DNA from: Saccoglossus kowalevskii
Taxonomy: Eukaryota > Hemichordata > Enteropneusta > Harrimaniidae
Length of the DNA: 22,023 bases
Reading direction: 5' to 3'
Assembly (NCBI RefSeq): GCF_000003605.2
Contig: NW_003123903.1
Span: forward strand, 42,611 to 64,633
Below, in pieces: positions 1-11,300 of the stretch. The position numbers were made by a program, and so were the translations under genes. Within the stretch, counting starts at the first letter, position 1. Each line of letters starts with the position of its first letter. The notes below the pieces were generated by a model, which worked only from the letters and a program-made list of their open reading frames with translations, ran no database searches and had not been told where the DNA came from.

Positions 1-1515
1 CCCCCTCTAGTGTTGAGCAAGAGAAAGTAGTATACATAAGAAATTATTTACTGTAAATATTGTTAATTAATTATACAATCAAACCATTTTCCCATTATTT
101 ATAAGTTGCAACACAGAAGGGTTGGATCAAAAATTACAAAAAATATTGCATACCTTTAAACATCAAATAATGTTCGGTAAGCAGCCGCTCCCAAGAAGCA
201 CGAGTAAGCAACTTGTCTACTCTACTCTTGACTGTGGGACATCAAGGTATCATACAACTAATAATGTTAGAGTGGACTCTGGTTGTGAACCAGAAGGGGA
301 TGGGATATGAATTCAGGCACTGACCACATGTTTTTCCTCCATTTGATGCTGTTCCTCTTGCAGCAATTTGCACACGAGAAGATTTGCTCATTATAATCAG
401 CAATTCATCTTACACCATCCTTCCCTATTAACATTTATTGCATGTGAATGTGCAAAGTAGAAAAGTATGACATCTCGCAGTAAATAATACACATGCAATC
501 AATTAATATGTCTGGGCATGTGTGCAGTGAGGGTATTCAGATATACAGTACAGGTTCATTGATTGCGTACTAGATGGCCGCAGAGTTTCACTGGTTATTG
601 TGACTGCACAGATAATTGCCTCCACGTACTGCATATAAACAACACAAATCACAACATTATTTCATTTATGTATGATTTTTTTATTTGTATTCACTACCAT
701 TTCCCATTTTCAGTTCGTTACAATGACAGATGTAAAACTTGGAGCATGAAACTTGAAAGATAATCCAGCTAGGATCTTGTTGAGGTGCCACAGTCTTCAT
801 GAAGCACGTGTTCATATTCCAGTGTAAACGACAAATGTATTTTACTCGCATTTTATGCATCGCACAGAACCAATATCAAACACTACATGGTGAAACGACC
901 GTGGCTTTTCAACACATCGCATGCTGAAGAAGTTTGTTTTAGCAAACCATGGAGGTTTTCAGTTGGGGATGTGTTAGCCTATTGCCATAAATGTATAGCT
1001 CACATAGCCAAGTGAATAATATTGGCACATATCATGAGCATTAATTATGTTTTAAGACGTGACCTTAGACCTAGATCCTTGCTGGAAATGAGCGATTTTC
1101 AATATGAACTCTTATGACCCACAGATAATGACTTGGGAAGGGAAGCCATGTACTGATGAGAAACATAGTATGGTATCACTAAAATAAAAAAAAATACTGT
1201 AGGTTCCCAGAGGTATAGGGTCACTTTCATTTCTATGTAATAGGTGGCCATTCAATATTAATTAAATTATTATTAAACACAAACTACAGAGGGCACTCCA
1301 TCATGTTTCTGTCCAACTATAGAGGCGATGTATTATGTTTTGGTGCTGCAATGAAATGCCATTTCAGTGTTCGGTGAGCTGTTTTAGATAAATTATCATA
1401 GAATATCAACAACCACGAATTGCATTATTGTTCCAAATGTTCCATGTTCATAATGATTTGACAGAACAAAATGCAAGACTTCAGAAAACTGAATGACACT
1501 CATTATCACTGAATT
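1..1515. other. AT-rich intergenic DNA, no gene seen
   Basis: Only short chance open frames on both strands, with no recognisable protein motif, splice pattern or RNA gene. It lies beyond the 3' end of the PDE4 gene. Confidence 0.5.
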
Positions 1516-2790
1516 GTCTCCTTGAATGAGACCCTCTGACTCTCTTTGAATGAGACCCTCTGACTCTCTTTGAATGAGACCCACTGACTCTCCTTGAATG
1601 ACACCCTCTGACTCTCTTTGAATGAGACCCACTGACTCTCCTTGAATGACACCCTCTGACTCTCTTTGAATGACACCCACTGACTCTCTTTGAATGAGAC
1701 CCACTGACTCTCTTTGAATGAGACCCACTGACTCTTTGAATGAGACCCACTGACTCTCTTTGAATGAGACCCACTGACTCTCTTTGAATGAGACCCACTG
1801 ACTCTCTTTGAATGAGACCCACTGACTCTCTTTGAATGAGACCCACTGACTCTCTTTGAATGAGACCCACTGACTCTTTGAATGACACCCTCTGACTCTC
1901 TTTGAATGAGACCCACTGACTCTCTTTGAATGAGACCCACTGACTCTCTTTGAATGAGACCCACTGACTCTCTTTGAATGAGACCCACTGACTCTCTTTG
2001 AATGACACCCTACGACTCTCTTTGAATGACACCCACTGACTCTCCTTGAATGATACCTTCTGACTCCTTGAATGACACCCTCTGACTCTCTTTGAATGAG
2101 ACCCACTGACTCTCTTTGAATGAGACCCTCTGACTCTCCTTGGATGACACCCTCTGACTCTCTTTGAATGAGACCCACTGACTCTCCTTGAATGAGACCT
2201 GACTCTCCTTGAATGAAACCCATTGACTCTCCTTGGATGGCACCTTCTGACTCTCCTTGGATGACACCTTCTGACTCTCTTTGAACGACACCCTCCGACT
2301 CTCCTTGAATGACTTCCACTGACTCTTCTTGAATGAGACCTGACTCTCCTTGAATGACACCCATTGCCTCTCCTTGGATGACACCCATTGCCTCTCCTTG
2401 GATGACACCCATTGCCTCTCCTTGGATGACACCCTCTGACTCTCTTTGGATGACACCCTCTGACTATCCTTGGATGACACCCATTGCCTCTCCTTGGATG
2501 ACACCCATTGCCTCTCCTTGGATGACACCCTCTGACTCTCCTTGGATGACACCCTCTGACTCTCCTTGAATGAGACCTGACTCTCCTTGAATGACACCCT
2601 CTGACTCTCCTTGAACGACACCCTCTGACTCTCCGTGAATGACTTCCACTGACTCTCCGTGAATGACTTCCACTGACTCTCCTTGAATGACACCCACTGA
2701 CTCGCCTTGAATGACTTCCACTGACTCTTCTTGAATGAGACCCGACTCTCCTTGAATGACACGCATCGACTCTCCTTGGATGACACCTAC
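1516..2790. repeat. 24-bp minisatellite array, about 53 units
   Basis: A head-to-tail array with a 24-bp period; a typical unit is 1742-1765 and contains GACTCTCTTTGAATGAGACC. The left half (to about 2040) is nearly homogeneous. The right half is diverged, with variants containing CTCCTTGGATGAC and CCCATTGC, and with occasional 21- to 22-bp units. Because 24 is divisible by 3 and the minus-strand unit lacks stops in all three frames, long 8-residue-periodic open frames appear on that strand (up to 441 codons, 2806-1481). I read these as a by-product of the repeat, not genes. Confidence 0.95.
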
Positions 2791-3489
2791 TTCTGAGAAG
2801 CCACAACTTTCTTTGTCACTTTGATGAGTATTCATCTGTACTGAGAATTTTATATTCATTTATGGTGAAATAAGACAAATACATTTAATCCAGGGAATAT
2901 GACTGAAATTGTCATTCTAAATATTGGTAGTTGCTCTTAGAGGCAACCCTATAAATAAGAAATATAACCCTATTATTTGTCTTCACTTGTGTCTAACTGA
3001 CTTGTTTTACTAGTAATTGGCATTTGTGATGTGCCATGCTATAAACTCAATGTTTAACCCATACTAGGCTTTGGGCGAGTTTAATTCAAAGAAAATAATA
3101 CACCTTTAGGTCTATATAATTGAACCCAATATGTCCAGAATGCATTGTTACATTTATTTCACTTTTGTAACAATAGAGAATACTACCAACTCAAAACCCA
3201 CAGCTTGAATAGTAGTGCCAAAAAATAAGCCCCGTCCCAAATAGTAATGTCTGATATTTGAGTAATCATAATTTAAAAAGACACCTCAATTAAAAATCAC
3301 TCTAAATGTAATAGATATTATGAATCCATAAAAATAAAGTTGTTCAAACATAAAAAAGACAAACAGAAAATATGCCATATACCTTCTAAGAAGAAGCTAT
3401 ACAAGTCACTCAATAAATAAAAAAAAATTAAATATATAATATGGAAGGTTATATAACATTCCTCAATATTTATGTATATTAATTGTATC
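2791..3489. other. AT-rich spacer; first canonical minus-strand poly(A) signal
   Basis: No coding signal. The minus-strand hexamer AATAAA at 3158-3153 is the first canonical poly(A) signal downstream of the PDE4 stop codon; an ATTAAA lies at 2889-2884. Confidence 0.4.
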
Positions 3490-3870
3490 CTGAATATTGA
3501 TTCAAGTTACTCATGAATATTCATTAATTTGAACAAAGTGTCATGAATATTCATTAACTTGAACATTTGATGTATCATGAATATTCATTACTTTCATGAA
3601 TATTCATTAATTTGAACAAAGTGTCATGAATATTCACTACTTTCATAAATATTCATTAACCAGACCAATTTGAGTATTCACTAATCCGTTTTTATCCAAC
3701 CACCAAAGTGTAAGAATATTCATTAAATTAAACAATGTGCCAGAATATTCATTAACTTAAACATTCTATATCATGAATATTCATTATCTTAAACATTCTA
3801 TATCATGAATATTCATTAACTTAAACATTTAATATGTCATGAATATTCATTAACTAATTTGAATATTCAC
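3490..3870. repeat. Array of the 12-bp palindrome ATGAATATTCAT
   Basis: Seven perfect copies of the self-complementary 12-mer start at 3513, 3543, 3577, 3596, 3773, 3805 and 3839. At least five degenerate copies lie at 3626, 3645, 3712, 3741 and near 3858. Copies are often 30-34 bp apart and are followed by TAACTTAAACATT or TAATTTGAACAAA, so this is a diverged tandem repeat with a palindromic core. Confidence 0.9.
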
Positions 3871-5092
3871 TGTTCATTTTTACTCAACCACCCATAGGTT
3901 ACTATTTGTTTCATTAAACACTATATAAACAGTATATTTACAATAGTTGCAGGTCATTATTTTCATATATATAGTCATCCATGTGACTTCACGACCAATG
4001 TACAATATATAGTCACTCCATATAAGGAGCCTTACAATTCATGCACCCTAAAATAACAATTTGTTCAGCCATTTTGGTTTCTACTGCTTCACTATTGAAG
4101 TCTAAAATAATAAGGAATCTCTGTATAAAGCATTTTTTTGTTTTGTTTTAAAATACACATTATTACATGTACATATCTTACAAGCATTCTTAATTCTACA
4201 AGTACACGAGATGTAGCCATTTATACATAACAGAACAAAAGTATACTCTACTTTTTCTGAGTTTTGTACTTTCAAATTTTAACCTAGCCACCAGGAATAG
4301 AATATCCCATAACTTTTCTACATATTACAATGTAGTAAATTGAAAGCATGATTATTTTTTTGCCCAAAAAATATAAATACAAAGCAGTAACCATTTTCTT
4401 CCATCTTTGGAGAGTGAGATAGCCATTATTTTTGTCAGTAAAATATATGTTTATAACAGAGATGCCATAAATTATTGTTAAAATGATGACTTTTTGTCCA
4501 ATTTTCTAAATCGATTAATTTAAAAATAATTCAAGAAGGTATTTTAAATAAAAAGTTTTTTTCTAATAAAATAATATTGAGGTAAAAGCAGATTCCTGCT
4601 AGTACAAAATAGTCAGTTTGTCCTTTCTCTCGCACATCATCAACTGTTGCCATGACAACAGAAGATGCAACATTAACTTATGAGAATAACGTTGGCAGTA
4701 TTGACAGCAGAGGTAAATAGGATTTGTTTATACAGGATTTTTGGGTAAGATTTGATTAAAAAATAAAATATTTTTACTAAATTACAACATTTGGTAAACA
4801 TTTCAGTATGAGAAGCATTCAACAGAAATGTACAATCCCTGATATGGTCACATGATCATATGAAGAGCCAATGTTATACAATGTAGGAGCAAAAAAGTCG
4901 TCTACAAGAACAAAAAATATAGGCTTTGTTTTTTTTCTGAACTGCACACACCGTGTAATCCTTGACCACATGTACACACTCTGCATTGTATTTCTAGTGC
5001 CTATATTTTTGTTCATTGGCTGGCTAGTGATTGAAAACAAAATTGTCAGGACCAAGAAATGAACATCATGCACTTCAATGCTTCTTACAGAA
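3871..5092 (-). other. Probable PDE4 3' untranslated region and downstream DNA
   Basis: Directly follows the stop codon on the gene strand. No minus-strand AATAAA or ATTAAA occurs here. Weaker variants are TATAAA at 4732-4727 and AGTAAA at 4778-4773. The 84-codon open frame at 5073-4819 has no recognisable motif and is probably untranslated. A palindromic GTTGCCATGACAAC lies at 4646-4659. Confidence 0.4.
4646..4659. promoter_or_regulatory. X-box-like palindrome (RFX-type)
   Basis: GTTGCCATGACAAC differs by one base from the symmetric RFX X-box GTTGCCATGGCAAC. The same 14-mer occurs on the other strand at 20409-20422. It may be a transcription-factor site or part of a dispersed repeat. Confidence 0.3.
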
Positions 5093-5383
5093 TCACGAAT
5101 TCGTCGCAGCTTTTTCTGGAACCCCCTCGTTCACCTCCTCAGCATCTCCAGGGTTGCATACTTCGTTTACCATCAACGATTTATTATTACTCTGTCCTTC
5201 ATCCATATCAAATTGAAACTTTTCTTCCCCTTCTTTGTAATTGGGTGAGGGACTAATCGGTATCATACTTTGATACCAATCTCGGTTATCTTCCAGTGTG
5301 TCCAGGATTTCCTGAGCGTCCGGATACACCAGATCGGCCCAAGTTTCCCACAATGGGTGAACAATGAAGTCAATGAAGCCCAC
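5093..5383 (-). CDS. PDE4: PDE4 last coding exon: end of catalytic domain, acidic tail and stop
   Basis: 291 nt including the stop. The acceptor (atcacttag) is followed by [19 protein letters not shown], then [19 protein letters not shown] and SMIPISPSP. The tail has [11 protein letters not shown] and ends EKAATNS. SPSP (Ser about 596/598) matches the ERK phosphosite region, and KFQF is the FQF docking motif. The tail is much shorter than in human PDE4D. VGFID is coded from GTG, so no start codon is implied here. Confidence 0.96.
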   Translation of the reverse strand: MGFIDFIVHPLWETWADLVYPDAQEILDTLEDNRDWYQSMIPISPSPNYKEGEEKFQFDMDEGQSNNKSLMVNEVCNPGDAEEVNEGVPEKAATNS

Positions 5384-8300
5384 CTAAGTGATTAAAGAAA
5401 ATACCAAATTAAAATGATTTAATATGTAAATTACGATCACCATCAGCAAGTCAACTCTCAAATACACAAGTTGTTATTTTATATATATTACATTGTCACC
5501 TTTCATATTTTGGAACACCATGTGGTTTGGACGAGAAGCATCTCACGAAATAAATCACAATATATCAGTTTATGCAAATCACACTCATACTTGTTTAAGA
5601 TAAACTCAGTAATATGATCTCACTCTGCGCAATGATATATTGGATTCAGAGTCTGTCCTCGCCTTATGGTGTGCTTCTATATAACAGTGGCTCGCAAACT
5701 ATCTTGCATCAAAGCAATGCTTATGGTGGAGTCATTGAAATCAATGCTTATGTTGGAGTTAATCTTATTGTTTAAATAGACTTTAAAGTTGTCAATTTCC
5801 CTATTTCCATTCAAAAATATCTCTCTTTAACTATTTATGTCAAATATACTAAATACAATCAGTTGTCTGTGTAGGAAAGCAAAAGAAGGCATGAAGGGCA
5901 ATTTAATATCAAAAGATCCCTTTGGAACATTCTGGGATATTTTTATGATCAAGCAAGTTGCGTATTTGCCAAACGTTTTATCGACAACAACAACAGTTAC
6001 AGTGAGAACTAACCATAAGAAATGTTATGTTATCCTGAAGTAGGAATTGTGCTTAGAACCTAACAAATAATAAAAAAACAAACCATCATCAGAATAATCT
6101 GAGAATTCAAAGGACAGAAAACAATACCTGTGATTTCTCAACTGACGCGTTTTCTCTGTCCATCATCGGGCTTATAGTCATTCCTAGCTTTCTCTCCTTG
6201 TCACCCTGCCGGAAAAATTCTTCAATGACCCTCTCTGTCCATTTCCTATAAAGCTCCAACGGCTTGGTTGGGTTCCCCAAGTCAGCGCAATGGACCATAT
6301 TTTGAAGAACCTTTATTAAAAAGTAAATTGTGGTTAGTTGATTTCAGTCGTCTTAGAATCATACCAACTTAGCAGTGGCATACTATTGCAGACCGAAAGA
6401 CTTTAATAGATAGAAATGGCAGTAGATACATCAAAATGTCCAAAATGTTGCACTAAAAATATGGTGATAATTTACAACCAATATCAAGAGTGAAATTTAT
6501 AGAGATGATTATTAATACATCATAATTTCATTTGCACAATGAAAAAGTTGTCATTTTTTGAAATTTTAATAAAAAAACAAATAATAGATTTTTGTCCAAA
6601 ATGACATGATTCAGTGATGATTAATTAAGTATTTGACAAATTAAAATTGCACCCCAATTAATGTCTAAATTAAACACAATGAATGTATGAACTCAATAAA
6701 AATGTGGTGCTATACAGCTAGGTTAAAATTGACATCAGTTAAAACATGATTGAAATGCATCCATGTGAGTTCATGCTAGTCGACGTGAAGACAATTGCTC
6801 TATTGGGACGGAAAAGTCAATAAAACACGTATGTGTGCTTTAAAGTTCAATTGGAATTAATAGACTGTTTGCCGTTCAGCGACTCAATCCTGCCACAGGC
6901 GATAATAACACGATGGTTCAAGTACGTCTTTACCCAGTTTTGTATAAAAGCTATTTTCAACAACTACCTGTTGTTATGCAGAATAAGTGTCACAACTGAT
7001 ATAGTAATGGTATACTGAACTGTCAATACAAGTTATGCAGCGTCATTGCCTGCAGCATAGTTACTGAATAGATCCTTTATATTAACCATTCCTGTAGCCA
7101 TTGTGCCAAGTTTTAAATTGACAGCAGAAGTTCCCTATCCTGTGTTTACCTTCTCGAGAATGAAATATGATAAAATTCTAGAACTTTTGAGATTATAATG
7201 CAAATTGCCAAAAAAGGTATTTGTTTTAAGAAGTCGCGATACTTTCATGCCAATTAATTCAAATGGTGTTGTGGCTGAAAATTGTTAAATTTGTTAAATA
7301 TTTATGTAGAAAGTTACGTGTGCATTGTAGTATTTCATGTTATCCTATTTATTGCAAACTTTTTAACATTCCTCTTTTATCAGAACTATTCTTGATCTTC
7401 TCTTTTTATATAAGATTGTTAATTTTTCTTATGACTGCCCTGTTATTCTTGTCAATATTGACTTTTATGTTCTAAATAGGTGTTTGAGATGCAAACCATT
7501 TTTTAAACTTGACTGTGGATCAGTCAATTGCAGGAAGCATTTGTCACTTTTAAGTTGTAAGACATTATTTCATTTAAATGTAATATTGATATTTTTACAT
7601 TTTTATATAGTTTTAAATCTGTACTGTATAATTATTTTCATTTTTATTTTGTTACTTTGTCATTTTGATGTATATCTGCTTTTCTTGTATTTGTATGTGT
7701 TTTCTTTATGCATTGTATATATTTTTTCCAGTTCTGTTAATGGGGTTGCCTGTTTAACTGTGTATTGAATGAATAGATAAATACTTGTAGTAAACAATTT
7801 TGTATAAAAAAACATATGCAACAATGTTAAAACAAATTTTAAAGTAATAAGATTCACAGATGGTAACCACATCTCCATGGTAACCACGGGTACTAACGGG
7901 TTATACTTGTACACTCTGAACAGTTCTTTCATTATGTACAGTTACTATAACACATGTATGGAGCACATGTATATTAACCATATCTATTTTTGTTGATAAA
8001 CAGTATATGAGTACAATTAATCCCTAAAATAGATTTGACTTTCAATTACCATTTAAGATTTCAATATTGGCAAGCTCATTTCATTGTTATACATTAGAGC
8101 TGAACAAAGGAAGTCTTTGTCAGTCTGTCAGTCAGACAGATGACCAATAAATTTTAAACAAAATAAAATTACCTATAATAACAAAATAATTTAATGTCCA
8201 ACAAAGTATAACTCATTTCAATAATACCAGACAAATTTTGCAATTCATAAAAAATAGCGATATGTAACAAATAATGAACCATTTCAGTGCCCCCCTCCCC

Positions 8301-11300
8301 CACCAAGGAAGGGAATCACATGCAGTGACTTTAACAAAATGTCTGCCCTCAGATCAACATACTACAAACATTTCTACGAATTAAAATTCAGCAGTTTGCA
8401 TTTTGATCCATCAAACAACACTAAAAAACAAAGAGAACTATACATTTTTAAGGCTAAAGGCTGGGTCATAAATTCATTACCTGTATTCTATCTGTGTAGT
8501 TATCCAACAGAAGTAATCCCGAGCCAGCAACTTTTTTGGTTTCCACCATAGTTTTCAAGTCAGCAAGTAAACTCATGTGTTTTGACATGTCAGTTGCTAG
8601 CACCTATGAAAAATCAAAACAAATGTAGTTAGATACGGGGCAGAAGAATAAACATCTAAAATATAATTTATATAACATCTGGGAAATCAGCAACTATTAA
8701 ACCAGATATTAAAGAGATGACTTTTCCCAATCAATGGATATTTTAAATTTGCATGACTTTTATACACTCAATATAAACACCCTCTTCAGCAACACAAAAC
8801 TTCTGCAATTCATAGAATTAAGGGGGAGGAAGAAATTAGGTAAATATCCCCCACACTAACACTTGGTACAGCTGGATATGTCATTTGTTTTCTATAATAT
8901 ATCTGTGTATCCAATGAATTTGAGATGCTATCATCAACATCCAAGGTATTGTTACATCAGTTTCCTGCATACATTTCTAAAAAAACACTTCAAAAGTGAT
9001 ATGAGAATGGGTCGTAAAAATAAAATTTATAAACTCACCATATCAATAACCATCTTTCGAAACGTCCTTCTCTGCTTTCGACTCAAATTCTGTAAAATGT
9101 CACAGTTTTCTTCTTGCAAAAGTTTAAAAGCCACAGCCAGATGATGGCTCTCTAGGACCGACTCGTCATTGTACATAAGTGCCAATTCATTATCTAGACC
9201 AAGAACATTATTATTAAAATTTATAAACAAAACATTTCGTAATCTTGGTATATTCTACAGTTCACAGGTCATGTGATGCATTTCTACCAATCACCATGTG
9301 AACTAGATATTGAATAATCACAAAAACAGCAAGGTACATGTTTCCTGATTTTCACGTGTTTTTAGCTACATAGGCACACACATGTAAACGCAGACATTTT
9401 ATTGTCAGTGAAAAAAGTTTCAAATGAAAAAAACATTAACTGTTGTGATGCAGCGCATTCTTTGATATGGTCCCATGCGTCTGATACAATACTTGTAAAA
9501 TACAGAAAATATGAATTTTCACTGGCAGTGACTGTGGCGCTATAACTGAAACTATGAGGAAAGGCATTCTTCAATACATTTCCCTTTGCAGGAAACTCCA
9601 ATCCACAAAAGTACATACCTGTTTCAATGAGGAATTGATTATTAAGCCCAGGATGGTGAACATCATGTATAGCAGACGCATATAACGCAGCTAATACTTC
9701 TAAATCTGTGAAGACGTTCTGCAGTGACCAAGAAAAGCAACAACAAAAGTTGGATTATTTAAAATATAGAAAAAATGTCTTCTGTTGCAGATAATTAAAA
9801 TTTTAAATACAGTATGTAGAAAATGTGTATTCTGCCAATTTTATTGAATTTGCTTGTTGCAAAACCAAATACTGTAATTTGTGCATTAAGTGAGCATCTT
9901 AAAAATATATGTTTTTGGGGACAAATAAACGAACAAGTCTGACTACACCAGGTCTTCTCCAGTAACAAATGTATTTTCAGTTGTGCACGTCTTGAATCTG
10001 CATAAAGCGGCATGTAATTGTGATATGACGTACCTCCAAAGCGGCTGCAGATAANNNNNNNNNNNNNNNNNNNNNNNNNNNNNNNNNNNNNNNNNNNNNN
10101 NNNNNNNNNNNNNNNNNNNNNNNNNNNNNNNNNNNNNNNNNNNNNNNNNNNNNNNNNNNNNNNNNNNNNNNNNNNNNNNNNNNNNNNNNNNNNNNNNNNN
10201 NNNNNNNNNNNNNNNNNNNNNNNNNNNNNNNNNNNNNNNNNNNNNNNNNNNNNNNNNNNNNNNNNNNNNNNNNNNNNNNNNNNNNNNNNNNNNNNNNNNN
10301 NNNNNNNNNNNNNNNNNNNNGGGACATCTTTCACGTAATGGTCTTCCAGTGTCAACATATACGTAACCAATGTATTGGCTGGAATTTTAAACGTCTTTAG
10401 TAAGTCCCTTTCCTGTGTGGAGATTAAATATAATTTGTCATATTTACTCTATTAAGAGCTCATTCCCGATAGGTTAATGTGAGCTAAAAATCTTGTTTCA
10501 GATTGATTTATTTATACAAAAATCACATTGACCCATCTGTTAGCAATGCACATTGCAATTAAAGAATGAAGATATCATTAGAAAATGGACAATATGTATA
10601 GTATCAAAGCAATTGGACTTGTGGTTTTTAACTCGAAGTCACTTTTTACCAAATATGACAAAAATATTGAATTGAAGATATCATCATGAAATGAACAAAT
10701 CCAAGATAGGTCTACCCAAGGTACATATACACCAAGTATCAAAGTATTCAGGCTTGTAGTTTTCAAGAAGAAGTCGAAAGAGTAAAACATTGACACAAAC
10801 GATGAAGACGGACAATCACTCATATGATAAGCTTCACTCGACAAAGTCAACAGTGGAGCTAAAAACGTTGCTTTAACAAGTTTGAGACAATGACCAATGT
10901 GATCACATTTTTTCCTGTGAGCTTTTTTTTTAACGACATCAAAAATTGCCCAGCGGATGCCTATCAACTTCATTGTAACAAATACACTTACTTTAAATAT
11001 TGTATATACGACTGCAGTCAACGGTCTGTGATTCGTCAATTCATCCAATTTGAATACTTCTAGGCCCCATTTGTCAATATTGCCCATTTCCTGAAAACAG
11101 ATACGAAAATGATATATCAAGGGCAGTTCAACAAAGTAACAACAAACAAACAAACATAGTGATGGGGCAATCTTCATACTGTACTGTAAAAGCTCAAATG
11201 GTGTCTTTTTAAATATAAACTCACATGGTTACAAAACAAATAAAAACATGCATTTAAAACTTTCACATTAGTGGTAAGGCAGGTCAAGCGAAATATGTTG

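Larger units (their letters stand above)
10413..10991 (-). other. PDE4: PDE4 intron carrying retroposon-like repeats
   Basis: Phase 0 intron, donor gtaagt, acceptor ccacacag. Most of it is occupied by the plus-oriented repeat at 10560-10865 and the hairpin remnant near 10457-10490. Confidence 0.9.

Noticed and set aside
1516-2790. CRISPR array
   Set aside because: The 24-bp units abut directly with no unique spacers, and the window is eukaryotic.
1396-2859. Several long overlapping minus-strand open frames (131 to 441 codons) and a plus-strand frame at 2354-2569
   Set aside because: All are frames through the 24-bp minisatellite, which has no stops in the minus-strand unit; no start, splice or domain evidence.
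4819-5073. 84-codon minus-strand frame just below the PDE4 stop
   Set aside because: Lies in the probable 3' UTR, has no recognisable motif and no splice link.
7263-7768. Two plus-strand frames rich in Leu, Phe and Ile that look like membrane segments
   Set aside because: The hydrophobicity follows from T-rich intron composition; no motif and opposite to the transcribed strand.
8112-8142. Small inverted repeat GTCTGTCAGTCAGAC as a functional hairpin
   Set aside because: The stem is only 5 bp, no flanking signal, easily due to chance.
10578-11177. 199-codon minus-strand frame as a single protein
   Set aside because: Only 11090-10992 is PDE4-like; it is bounded by good splice sites, and the rest is intron and repeat.
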